From: Gnetum montanum
Taxonomy: Eukaryota; Streptophyta; Gnetopsida; Gnetales; Gnetaceae
NCBI GenBank assembly: GCA_015680685.1
Contig: MNCI01025259.1
Coordinates: 35,280 to 99,279, forward strand
DNA length: 64,000 bases
Direction: 5' to 3'
The position numbers and the translations under genes were made by a program. Below the pieces are notes generated by a model. That model was given only the letters and a program-made list of their open reading frames with translations, was not told the origin of the DNA and did no database searches. Positions 1 through 10,637 of this stretch are shown piece after piece. Within the stretch, counting starts at the first letter, position 1, and each line of letters begins with the position of its first letter.

Positions 1-352
1 GCCTCAAGCTCTATAGTATTTTTTTGAGTTTTTTGAGAGATTTTAGATGTTTTGTAAGTTGAAGAACCCTATTGTAATCTTCTCTTTGAATAATTAAAGA
101 TAGCTAGTTTTCTTATTTTCTAGTAAATTAATTATCTTTTTATTATACCTAAATTTAATATTGGAAGATTATTTAATAATGAAGTGAGCCTACTCCAGCT
201 AAATATTTGTATTAGAGCTTAGTGTTGATTATTTTTTGGAACTTGGTTGTGGATCTTGTCAAATTTATATGGAATCCAAGAAGAAATAGGTTCAATTCTT
301 GAACAGGGACATGGAGAGCATGATGTTTTTCTTCCAACTAATGGTTGCTTGG
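1..352. other. Unassigned AT-rich sequence
   Basis: No gene recognised. The stretch is AT-rich and ends directly at the TGATGAGTGGCG terminus of the LTR at 353. A short open frame (247-352) has no family I recognise. It may be the continuation of element C beyond the LTR insertion, or unrelated flank; I could not match it to protease or pol. Confidence 0.4.
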
Positions 353-1152
353 TGATGAGTGGCGAGGTACCCCTACACTCAACCATACAAAATGAGCATA
401 GCACATGCGATCTGGTTGAACTCCATAGACTAAATGCCTACATGCCCCATGGAACACTTGGGGTTAATCATTCATTGTCTTCCCAGACTTACTTGTAGTT
501 GTCACGGTGTATGGTTAAGTAAGTCCAAGGTATATGATTTTTATAGTCTTTTCTGATTTTATGTCTTCTATGCTAAAGAGTGAAGGGTTGAGAAACTAAC
601 TAACTCTAACTAATGAACTAAGTCTAAATTAGCTAGCGTTAGCATCCGTTTCCACTTACTGTACACACCCTAAACTATGCAACCGTGGCTACCAAACGCT
701 AATCGTTACTAGGATCACCATGCGTAACGCATGTGCTCAAAGTGGTCATACTGAGGCACTTAACTAGCCTAAACATGATAAGNGCTAATGCAGGTAATAA
801 ATAACAGGTAGGAAATAACATGTAATAAATAACAAGTAATAAATCCTATTCCATGCATTGCAAGGTTTATCCACAAAGCTCGTCTTTATTGCCATACACA
901 ACTTGCGTTCAGGTACAAAGCTGCTCGAATAAAGATCCGTTCACTTGGGGACTCCTACTATGGGCACATGGAAAATATTCTATCTCTGGAGTGATCAATC
1001 TACCAGATTTTTCCTACTTCTAGCCTAGGATGGGAAATAATGGGAGTGCTACCTCTTATTTATAGATTTGGAGGCAGACCGCGATATCGTGTATGTGACA
1101 TCGTAGGGGAAGATGCGATATCGCGTACGCGATATCGTATGGGTCATGGACT
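353..1152 (-). mobile_element. Lone LTR, F family, reverse orientation
   Basis: This is the reverse complement of the LTRs at 54843-55668 and 60408-61282. Shared landmarks are the terminus TGATGAGTGGCGAGGTAC, a long middle block (heat-like AAGATCCGTTCACTTTGG region), a TATA box in reverse at about 1056-1067, and CpG-rich GATATCGCG palindromes at 1080-1140. Homology fades after about 1152, so the U3 end is either truncated or belongs to a variant subfamily. No PBS or PPT of the family is seen next to it, so it is a solo or truncated LTR rather than one end of a complete element in this window. One N lies at 783. Confidence 0.8.
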
Positions 1153-1390
1153 TTTTAATTGTTTCGGCCATGGAAATTGCAAAGATAGGGATTGAATTTG
1201 GTAGACTAAGCACTTTTTAGTCTCTTGTTGTCTAGCCATTTCATTTGTGAGATGCTCATTACGCCTCTTGCATTTTCATCTAGTGGGTCTACCCATGTTG
1301 CCAGCAAGATTGACCCTTGGATGAAAAGGAGCCAATGTGTTGCCCACTACCAGGCTATGGGTAGGTGAGGGAATAGTACATTATTACATC
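1153..1390. other. Unassigned spacer between F-type LTR and element C gag
   Basis: No coding region recognised. It could hold the divergent U3 end of the F-type LTR, or the beginning of the gag-protease linker of element C on the minus strand. I could not place the junction. Confidence 0.35.
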
Positions 1391-3666
1391 TTAATGACAA
1401 ATGACTGTTGAAAAGTTGTTGCAACTTGTTGTGTGATCTTGACCACGAAGGATGTTGTGGGTGCACAAGGTGGTGCTCTAACAATGAAGGGGAGCCTTGA
1501 ACTTGTGGAGGCTAAGGAGAACCTTGCACTACTGGAAGGAACTTGAATCAAAAAAGGCTACTACATTGGTTTGGGATTGCCACCCATGCTAATCATGTTT
1601 ATGATGTAGGCAATGTCGTTTGCATTTAATTGGCTATGGGGCCTAACTGGGTTTGCCGTGTCAAGCACTACTTGATCCCTATCTATCATCCATTGTAGAT
1701 CATCCTACAAAGCTCAACAAAAGTCTATGCTATGATCAAATAACTGGTGGCAATGATAGGATTGGTCTAGCTTGAAGTGCTATGGGATTGGGGGCTTGTT
1801 TGGTGCAATTAAGGAAAGATTCCTTAGTAGCTTGTAGTACTTGTCGTACCTTTTGTGGGCATCCTCAAACACTTTCTTCTGTTGAATTTTCCTACCTTTC
1901 AGTAGTTGATCCAATAGCTCTAAGGGTTTCAGTGGTAACAGGGTATACTTTGAGCCATCCGTGCACTCAAAGTTGGGCCTTAGAGTGGCTTGCATTGTGA
2001 ACACTAGAGATGTGGGCGGGTTGGTTTCCTAGGTGTTAGAGTTAGCAGCTTGGTGAGCTAGGGCTTTGGGCTACTTGGACATTGGCCCCTAGTTGGTTGC
2101 TTTAGCATGTGTGACTACCATTACCATAGTTGCATTTTGCTTCTTCACATGCTAGTTTTTGTAGGCCACATAAGCCAGATCCTTAGTAGCTTGCACTACA
2201 TCTTTTATGTTATTTTTTTGGGCAAAGGTCTGGCTTAGGGATTGTGGGCCTAAGTAGTACAATTTTAACTTGATAAAGTCATTAAATACATCTTTCAAGA
2301 TGGCTAGAAGATGCATCTTGGCTATTGGCTCTCAAAGTTTCTTCAATGATGTGCTCTAGCATTGGATAAATTTTTGTATGGGCTTTAGGGGATCCTACTT
2401 AATTTGCATCGGTTGGGCCAAGGATGCTTCTAGCTTCAAGTTGTACATGAAGCACATCATGAATTGGCTTAATAGGTCTTCCAAAGAGGGAATAGAACCT
2501 CTAGGTAGTGCTCAGTACTAGTCTGAGACTTTACTAGTTAGTGACATGGCAAACACGTGTATGATGGCATGTGGCCATGCTTGCAGTAATAGGCATTTGG
2601 ACCTGAATGTGACTAGGTATGCTTTGGGGTCTCCTTCACCATTGTACTTAGTGAGTTGAGGCAGTCATACCCTAGTTGGTAGAGTTAGTGATGGAATAGC
2701 AGAACTTATGGGATCATCCTAGTAGAAGTCTACCATCTTGATGATTTCAAAGGAAGTAGCTTTCAGTTGCTTGACCTCCTCCATCAAAATTTGGATGAGC
2801 TAGAACACTTGATCCAAGTTTTGAAATGTGCTAGCTAGTTGCATTGGCTGTGCTATCTACTGTGTTGGTTGTATGGCCTAGGGTTAGATTGCTAGTTGTA
2901 GAGCCATGTGATGTAGTTGATGCATTGGCTATTCTATGGGTGTGATGACTAGGGGAATCCATGCACACATGGGTTGAACTAATGCCAAGGAAACTAATGA
3001 AATAGGCAAGACATAGGATGCCTAAGTCATTTGGGGCCTAGAGATGGGCCTTGCATGAATGTAGGGCTAAGATGGCATGGTTATTGCTAGCAAGGATGGT
3101 TGAGTAGGTTGAGATAATTCTATGAAGGGCAAGTGAAATGGAGCTATTGCATCATATTGCATGTATTGCATTTGATGTGTTGTAACTACAAGTGTCATCC
3201 TAGCCATGGAAGAGGAAGGTGATGTGAGTGTTATAACTATCCTAAGGAGGATGGGTGAACTAAACTAAGGAGGAGTAGAAATAGGGAGTGATTGTTGGAA
3301 GATGGTGTGGAAGGGGCTCTCATGTTTGAAGTGAGCTTCAAACTCATCTTCTTCCTCTTGTAAGGCTTCCTCATAGTTTGTCCCTACATCATGCTCATTT
3401 TCTTAGATGAGCTAGGATAACAACCAATGGTGGGACTCTATGAGTGGGATGATGTCGAATGACGAAGGAATATACTCCCATCCATCCTTGTGGATTAGTT
3501 CAAAGTTCTATTTTGCCTTCATGTCAAGGCAATATAGTGGTAACCCTACTTGGATCTTTGCACATAGGAAGTTCTATTGTTTGCTGCTACGGGATTGCCT
3601 TGGTCCTACTATGGTAAAGGTGTCAAGTGCATCTAACACCAACGTTGAAGGTTGATCTAGATTCAT
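1390..3666 (-). pseudogene. Decayed gag of element C
   Basis: Gag builds the particle that packages element RNA. The start is taken at the ATG on the minus strand at 3666-3664, the same position relative to the LTR as in element D (44406). In order I see a divergent N-terminal part, a Glu/Asp-rich segment near 3330-3420, a region matching the Retrotrans_gag core of elements A and D at about 2100-2500, and a Lys-rich segment. The fullest open stretch is 2004-1780. Just past it comes a zinc-knuckle-like run with the pattern Y-H-C-H-x4-D-H-x4-C, equivalent to the C-x2-H-x4-H-x4-C knuckle of Tat-type gags. Many in-frame stops and several frame changes make it non-functional. The family is clear by comparison with the other copies here; exact ends are approximate. 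Confidence 0.7.
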
Positions 3667-4027
3667 GGTCATAGATTAAGTGGTAAAAGAGAGAGTTGTG
3701 GGTTGCTAGTTGTGAAAAATGGCTAACTCTGGAAACTATAAAAAAATGACTAACTTTGGAAACTATAGAAAAATGGCTAACTATGGAGACTGTGCTCTAT
3801 ATGTTAAGAGCTAACTATGCTCTCCATAGACTACACTCTCTATCAACTATGCGCTCTACATTGAGAGAATAGAGACCTAGAAAAATAGTGGACCAACACG
3901 ATTTGGGTTGGCACATAGGGTCCCTGGGGGACTGATTATGGGATCCAATCTACACCAATGGGTTGATAGATAACTACAATGTAGAGAGCATGTGCGATGA
4001 TCATAATGGAGTTTGAAAAAGTGGTTT
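3667..4027 (-). repeat. Leader of element C with short tandem units
   Basis: Untranslated leader between primer site and gag. At 3710-3790 there are three copies of a unit of about 29 bp resembling AAATGGCTAACTYTGGAAACT. The same unit, expanded to about ten copies, fills the leader of element D at 44050-44370. Confidence 0.6.
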
Positions 4028-4050
4028 GGCCCTCCTTTTAGTGCCAAAAA
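4028..4050 (-). other. Primer-binding site of element C
   Basis: The minus strand reads TTTTTGGCACTAAAAGGAGG directly after the LTR end. Elements B and D have TAGTGCTAGAAGGAGGG and GATGCTAGAAGGAGGG at the same place, giving a consensus near TGGCGCTAGAAGGAGGG. From memory this is complementary to the 3' end of plant tRNA-Asn(GUU). The tRNA assignment is recalled, not searched. Confidence 0.6.
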
Positions 4051-4051
4051 C

Positions 4052-5848
4052 TATAGTGACTAAAAACATTGGTGGTTGGAACACTAAGGGGTTGACAAGC
4101 ACATAGTCTAAACCCATGTTCGTGCAAGGGCCTACTAGAGGTGGAGATGGGGTGCACTGAATAGTCTTATCAATCAAATAAGGACTTTTCTAGATGTAGC
4201 TAGGGTGGAGGGTGCAACTATGGCATAATGTGGTTAGCCACAATCCTAATGTGAAATGGTGCTAAGTGTTTTAGCAATGTTCGTGGTGTTAATGGTGTAG
4301 AGCATAGTCACGGGTGCCCAAGGGGGTAAGTGTAGTCAAGGGTTTTAGTGAAAATAGGGGTGCTGACACGTAGAGACTTCTACTAGAGCATAGTTGTAAT
4401 GTGACCATGTGTTAAAAATAGCAAAAATGCAAAGATAGTTTAAGAAATGCAAGAGAGAGAAACAAAACACCACCCCAAATGGTGTGGAGCATAGTTAACT
4501 CTAGAAGGGATGAGAAGGTACATACTATACAATAGGCAGGGTGGAGAGTGTAGTCATAGTCTCAGAGGTGTCTAGCCATGAAGACTTCCACTTGTTGTGG
4601 TGTCTGTGCATGCCAAGTTGGCCACCATGCTATATCGTGGGTTGTAGTGTTCTACTGGCCTATTGTGGGGTTGCGTCACCTACAAATTTGCCAAATGATA
4701 ATCAAAAAGTTTACCAATGTCAAAATTCCAATGAAATGCTAAAAATTCCAACTTGAAATTCTTCTAACCCCTAAAACATAGATGGTGAGGGTATTTATAG
4801 GCTTAGGGTTAGCATGCAATGTGGAAAGATTGCCATGTGGTAGTGGGATGATTGGGACTATGCTACATCAAACTATGCTCTCCACTTAAGCAAGTAGTTT
4901 TGCACTCTAGTGTGCTCCAATGGACTTTCGAGACTACCAAACTATGACCATGCTACAAACTACATGTTCATGAGCCAAACAAGATTGCAATGTACTTGAA
5001 AATTTTGAAAAAAATGCAACTTTGGAGACTATGCTCCAGGACTATGTTGTCCACTGTCTCAAGTGGGGTCAAGCATAGTTACAATTTGGGTGCAAAAGAG
5101 AGTACAAAAAAGATGCATTTTTGCTAACTATGCTTGCTAGAGCTAAGCTAAATGTTGGTGCTACGTTGTGAAGGCCTCTGGAGGTTGTTCTACATGACTA
5201 TGCTTTGGGTTGGGGGAGAGCATAGTCTAACACTTAGAAACGTTTTGCAAAAAAGTGACTATGTGTTGACTACACTCTTCATGAGTGCCTAACTACACTC
5301 CCAATTGGGGTCAAGCATAGTCCCAACACTTAAAATTTTTTGCAAAGTCTAGCTCCTAGTTGGCTATGCTTGACCATGCCCTAGTTTGGTGGAGAGCATT
5401 GTCTCAGCACTTAGAAGATGTGCTAAACTATTTCTTCCATACTAACTATGCTTGACTACGCTCTAGTGTAGTGGAGAGCATAGTCTCGAGACTTAGAAAA
5501 AATCTATAGTTGCTAGATTGACACTTAGAAAAACTTGCAGAATAGCCTTTGGTGTTGACTATGCCCTCTACTAAGCTAACTACACTCTCTACTAAGCTGA
5601 CTACGCTCCAATTTAGTGGAGAACATAGTCCCAGCACTTAGAGAAATCTGTAGCTTCTTGCTTCATGTTGATACTTAGGAAAAATTGCAAAAAATCAATT
5701 TTCAGAGCTAACTATGCTCTCCACTAGGTTGATGACGCTCTGGTGCAGTGAAGAGCATAGTCCCAACACTTAGAAAAAGTTTTCCTCATGTTGACACTTA
5801 GAAAAATTTGCAATCAAGAAGATGTAGCTTGAATTTTGTTGTGTTTCA
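4052..5848 (-). repeat. 5' LTR of element C
   Basis: About 1.8 kb, starting on the minus strand with TGAAACACAACAAAATTC and ending CACTATA. It aligns with the LTRs of element D. Its U3 (about 5000-5848) is made of irregular direct repeats, 80-160 bp apart, around GAGCATAGTCCCAACACTTA. Each is paired with an upstream ACTATGCTC motif, so inverted arms form. The TATA box lies at about 4790-4800. The 5' LTR of D is less rich in these units, so their number varies between copies. Confidence 0.8.
4789..4800 (-). promoter_or_regulatory. TATA box in LTR of element C
   Basis: The minus strand reads CCTATAAATACCC, at the same relative position as CTATAAATAC in the LTRs of element D. It probably marks the U3/R promoter. 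Confidence 0.6.
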
Positions 5849-6121
5849 TCCATTATCTCAATCTCCTGCTTTTCCCATTGCCATACCTAGTGTACAAGCA
5901 CTTGGGAAGCCAACTTGGAGGAGGTTTAAAGCCAACATTGTTAATATTCTATTCCTAGTAAAGGGGTAAATCCACCTTATCCCCCCACTTACTAATTATA
6001 GTAAGTATATCATTTTTTTCCATTTTCATTTCCTCTGAGAGCTTTTGAATTCCATTCACTAGAATTTACTTCTATTTTACCATTTATAGCCTATTCATAA
6101 GAAATTATCAGCACTATAACC
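5849..6121 (+). other. Remaining leader of element A
   Basis: Untranslated sequence between the end of the reverse LTR of C and the gag ATG. There is a C-rich/T-rich patch at 5975-6040. No primer site or LTR end is visible, so the insertion of C removed or displaced these parts. Confidence 0.45.
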
Positions 6122-9048
6122 ATGTCTTTTTGAAAATCCATCAAATTACCCTTCACCTTCACTGGTGAAGATCATTACCAAAAAGTCATGAGGTTGTATG
6201 ATCCAAAAGACCCTGCCATCATTGAGTGTAGGTGATCTTTGAGAGTCAAAGAGGAGAGTCTTGATTTTGTAACCATAAATGAAGATCATTATAACTTCAT
6301 TTGTGAAAAAATATAGGTAGGCATGTTAATTACATGAATTAAAGCCAAGGCCAAAAGAGAATTTGAGCTCATACATAGGGGTGGAAAAGAGGATAGTCCT
6401 TCTCCATATGAAGAAATCCCCCTTAGTGATGTCTATTCTAGCATCCTAGCCTAATTTATTTCTATAGAAGAGGAAGATGACAGGCCTATCTTTAGGGAAC
6501 AACTGGAAGTGGAGGATAAATTTAGGGTAGAATTTGAGCCTAAAAATGTCTTTGGAAACTATTTAACCAAACACCCCCTAATGTCATAGAACCTTCCCCT
6601 AATGCCTTTTTATTTTTCATGGGCATTGTACTAGTATCTACCACTCCTCCACGCCCTACTACAGTGGACCCAACACCAGTTGTAGCAACACATCACACTC
6701 GATCAATGCCACTATAACATATCAATTCCATTTGCAACACAACCTTGATATACAAAGCCATCAATGGTGGCTTTTTACCATTGCAAATCCTTTAAATACT
6801 CACGTGGGATCCCCCATGAGATTCCCATCAACACAAGGGTCACACACTACATTTGTCCCATATGTTCCTCAAGTATTAGCATAAACATCTTTTTATTTGT
6901 TTGGTCCACAAGTCACAACCATAGCACAACCTTTTCCTTTTGTCATTCAACCCATAACAAGCCCACAAGCTTTACAACATATGACACAACCTTATGTACA
7001 AACCTCACAAACTATGAGATGACCACAAGGCTTGGATCAAGCCTTCCAAATGATCCAAGACCTAATAGAGGAATTGAAAAGGCTGAAAGCCTCTACCACA
7101 TAAACTGTCAAGATTATGGACTTCTACTAAGACAATCCCATAATTCATGTAGTCCCACCCTTGAAAATTTCTCCTGGTATCCCCATTCTATAATTTATCA
7201 AATATAATAGAGAAGCTAACCCTAATGCTCACCTTATCACCTTTTGATCTAAATGTTTACTCTTGTAGGAATGGCCTCATACTATCATGAGGATTTTCCC
7301 TATGTCTTTGACTAGGAAATCACTTGATTGATATTGTGCATTACCCAAAGGATCTATATCCTCTCTATAAGACTTAGTATCCTAGTTTGTCAAGTGCTTC
7401 AAGTATAACTTGAAGCCTGACAAAATACTTGACCAACACATGAAGGTCAAGTAAGGACCCTTAGAACCTATACAGACATCCATTTAGTGCTAGAATGAAC
7501 TCTTGGATGAAATACCAGAGCCCATAGTTGAAGCCCACTTATTAGACATATTTAAAGGAGTAGTTAATGACTTCATCAAATCAAAACTTTACTACCTTGA
7601 TCCATGGTCTTTGAGCCAAGTATTATTGCAAACCAAAAACATAGTGGATGTCACTGAGGCCAACCATAATCTAGCCTATATATCATATAAAAACCAACAT
7701 ACTTGGACAAAGAAAGATAAGAGTAAACAAAAAAACACTACTATAGCAACTGTAGCTAAGGAAAACAAGACCATGAACCAAGGGTTGAAGGTCAAACGAC
7801 CCAAGGGCCCCACCAATGACCATACTAACCAAGCATCAACTTATGGGATTGATACATCAACAACAAAGAGACCTAGCTTCAAAAGGAAGGATAAGTCTAA
7901 GTACACTAAGTTGGCACTAAAACAATTCAAGTTGCTTAATCAACTATTAAGAAGTGGGCACATGCAACATAAACAACTGAATAAAGACACTCAAAAGAAA
8001 CATGAGAAACTATGTGAAATAGACAAAGATCCCTCTCAGGAAATGAAAAATGATCCCCCATTGCCTAGATACTTCAAGCTAGATCACTTCTACCATTATC
8101 ATCAACTACATAGCCATGATACAGACTTCATCTTTGCATTGAAGGATAACCTACAAAGGATGATATATAGGGGGAAATTGATCTTAGATGTTTGTAACCT
8201 AGTTTGACCAGAAATAACCAGTTAATGAAAGTCTATAAATATCCATTGAATGCCAATGGTAGCCCTTATGTTATTTCAACATTCAACATTGATGACAATC
8301 AAAGACCTACAAGAGAACCATTCATGATCCAAGTACTCCTTTATAATGAGAGAGATTTTTCAACTTTCCATAGCTCAAGATCTTCCTTTATTATGAGGGT
8401 AACATTGTGAATACCTCTGAGAGAACCATTTTTCATCAAGATTCCCCAACCAAATACAACCTAAATAGCTATAGCCCAACCAATTGCATAATGATCCCTT
8501 GTGATAACTAATGCAAGTGCCTCTTACTTACAACCAATGGCTGATAACCAAAAAATTTCAGCCAACCAAATGAGGAAGTATAAGTAAAAGATTGATAATG
8601 AGGGAGACAAGTAGATGAAGGCATAAAAGGGAGTGGATTCACCAAAGCCCACTTCCATATTGGATATACCTATGACCTCCTTTGGCCTGTCTCCTTCAAC
8701 CAACAAGCAAGACACTAAAGTCCATAACCAAGATAATCAAAAGGAGCCACAACATAAAGTTGAAGTCTACCTTTTGGGATGCATGGAGGAAGTGAAGCAC
8801 AACTGGGGTGACAATCCCATGACCAATGACAAAAACTTCTTAAGTGTAATGGACCAAGTTAAGCAATCCCTAAATTAGAAAATACTACCTTAAGCTTATA
8901 TGACCTAATCATGACTTCCACCACACATCGTGAAGCACTAGTCAAAATGTTGACCTACATACTTATTAGTGAGGATGTTCTTGCTAACAAGAAAACCATC
9001 CATGTAGTAATGATTCCTCCCTCACCATGGGAGGAAAAGTCAACATCC
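6122..9048 (+). pseudogene. Decayed gag of element A
   Basis: Gag polyprotein for particle assembly and RNA packaging. The ATG at 6122 matches the start of element B gag. In order: an N-terminal region shared with B (about 6150-6550) with an acidic patch at 6465-6540; a Pro/Thr-rich linker (about 6600-7140); the Retrotrans_gag (PF03732-like) core at about 7200-7700, with its W-P and F-x4-T-x-K landmarks; a basic segment rich in Lys (7700-7900); and a knuckle-like run Y-H-Y-H-x4-S-H-D-T-D-F (8093-8130). In that knuckle the outer Cys residues have been replaced. The best open stretch is 7503-8207, which is 234 codons. In-frame TAG and TGA stops and frame changes occur before and after it. Downstream, 8633-8878 reads into the gag-protease linker. 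Confidence 0.8.
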
Positions 9049-9850
9049 TTAACATAGTAAAATTAAGATCAATCCCAAGAGTGGTGAGGTGACTACAAGC
9101 CTTCTATTCACGACCATATGCACATGATAATTTAAAATACATCTAGTGCATAATAGTGAAATTAAGATCAATCCCAAGAGTGGTGAGGTGAATACAACCC
9201 TTCTATTCATGACCATATGCATAGGATAATTTAAAATACATTTAGTGCATGTTGAAGATGGAGTAGCAACCAATGTCATCCCATGTACCATCGTTGAATG
9301 CTTGTGCCTAACAAAGCAAGTACAACCTATGATCACTACAACTCTTAAATAATTTAATGGATTAAGAATTACCATCAAGGGGTCTATCTCCTTTGATTTT
9401 GTATCTGGAGAATAATTCCCTACAATCATAATCTTTTTGGTAATGGAAGAGAAACTGGGATTCCTCCTAATCTTGGGAAGACCTTGGTTGGCTCAATTAT
9501 GAGCTATCTCCTTGTCCATCTATCAAGAAATTCACCTTCCATATGAGGGAGGTGAAATCATCATTCATGGTGACAATGTGACTACCTTATATATTAACAA
9601 TGTGGGCATAGAACAAGGGTCTAAACTTAAGCTTCAAGAAGAAGCTCCTAGTGATGGAGGGTAAGAACCCAAGACAACCAATGGTGATAATGAGAAGTAA
9701 TGTGATACACTATGGGATGAAATTCCATTCAACATAGTAAGCAAAGTGGATGACAAATACAAGCTTAGGTAGAGTAGGCCTTACTCACTCCCTAATCTTA
9801 CAAAGATTAGGAATAATCTATATAAGTGAAGTTTACCGTAACCTTCCCCA
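9049..9850 (+). pseudogene. Decayed retropepsin (protease) region of element A
   Basis: Aspartic protease that would process the polyprotein. The active-site region reads V-E-D-G-V-A-T-N-V-I near 9255-9290. The Tat lineage usually has V-D-D-G-S-A-x-N-V, so the catalytic position is disturbed. Further on, L-G-R-P-W-L-A-Q-L (about 9470-9500) is the conserved C-terminal retropepsin block, followed by Y-E-G-G-E-I-I-I-H. A segment of about 90 bp at 9050-9160 is repeated at 9160-9250, with both copies carrying AATCCCAAGAGTGGTGAGGT. Several in-frame stops. The same region occurs in element D at 47400-48022. Confidence 0.7.
9058..9250 (+). repeat. Local tandem duplication in the protease region
   Basis: Two near-identical copies, about 98 bp apart, of a unit beginning AAATTAAGATCAATCCCAAG and including CCTTCTATTCA-GACCATATGC and TTTAAAATACAT. 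This duplicates the N-terminal protease segment and is absent from element D. Confidence 0.7.
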
Positions 9851-10019
9851 TGCCTCTATGACTAGATGCAATGATAGCCAAATAGCCTGATTTTTTTTGC
9901 AACTTATTATATCTTTGTTATTGTATGCATGTAGCTTGAATTTATTCATATTATTAATTATTTACTACAACCATTTTTTATTTTAACTTATATTTTAAGA
10001 CATTAAAAAAAAACTCTTT

Positions 10020-10320
10020 CAGACATGGCCCTCTAATGCCTAAAACTAGCATCATGGTCTGTGAAGGCCTAAAACTATTACTATGGCCTTCTAAGGCCTA
10101 AAATTGGCATAATTGCCTACTAAGATATAAAATTTTTACTAAGGCCTTCTAGGGCCTAAGACTAGAACTATAGTCCACTATGACCTTAAACTGGCATTCT
10201 TGTCTACCCCAAGATGTTAAACTAGCACCCACCTCTGCTAAGACATTAAACTGGCATTATGGCCTACCATGGCCTTGAGTTGGCAACATAGCCACAATCA
10301 CACAATATAACCTATGACTG
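10020..10320 (+). repeat. Minisatellite, TTAAACTAGCA type
   Basis: About nine degenerate units of 27-35 bp close to ATGGCCTACTAAGGCCTAAA plus CTAGCAT. Related arrays occur at 19800-19930, 23640-23725, 46576-46738, 48245-48515 and 48640-49090. Confidence 0.75.
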
Positions 10321-10637
10321 TGATGGACTAAAACTAGCAAACATTTCTTATTATATCTCCTTTTGTTTAGCTTGTTATCACATCGATTTAATGTTGTAAC
10401 CAAAAACATCAAAATAACCATTTTCAACGTTTGCAACATTTACTACTATAGATACATATAGCCAAAATGGAAAAAAAATTGAAATTTAAAATTAAATGTC
10501 CATAGCTTACATAGTCATGGCCACACTCTGTGGAAAAATTGTCAAAGAATAACCATCAATAACATAGTTTTGGCTAACCATAGCCATCAACATAAAAATA
10601 AGAACAAATAACCAAGAAGCTAAACTAAAGGAGGTTG

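Larger units (their letters stand above)
1390..5848 (-). mobile_element. Element C: truncated Ty3/gypsy (Tat-like) retrotransposon
   Basis: Read on the minus strand, the parts come in order: 5' LTR (5848 to 4052), primer-binding site, leader, and a decayed gag (3666 to about 1390). The LTR, leader and gag start all match element D at 42106-46500, so C and D are one family. Protease, pol and the 3' LTR are not present to the left within the window. Its outer end at 5848/5849 abuts the leader of element A, which reads in the opposite direction. This suggests C was inserted into A. The next five bases are TCCAT, but the partner duplication would lie left of the window. Confidence 0.75.

Noticed and set aside
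9049-9429. Open frame of 126 codons on the minus strand
   Set aside because: It is the antisense shadow of the duplicated protease segment of element A, whose plus strand has clear retropepsin blocks.
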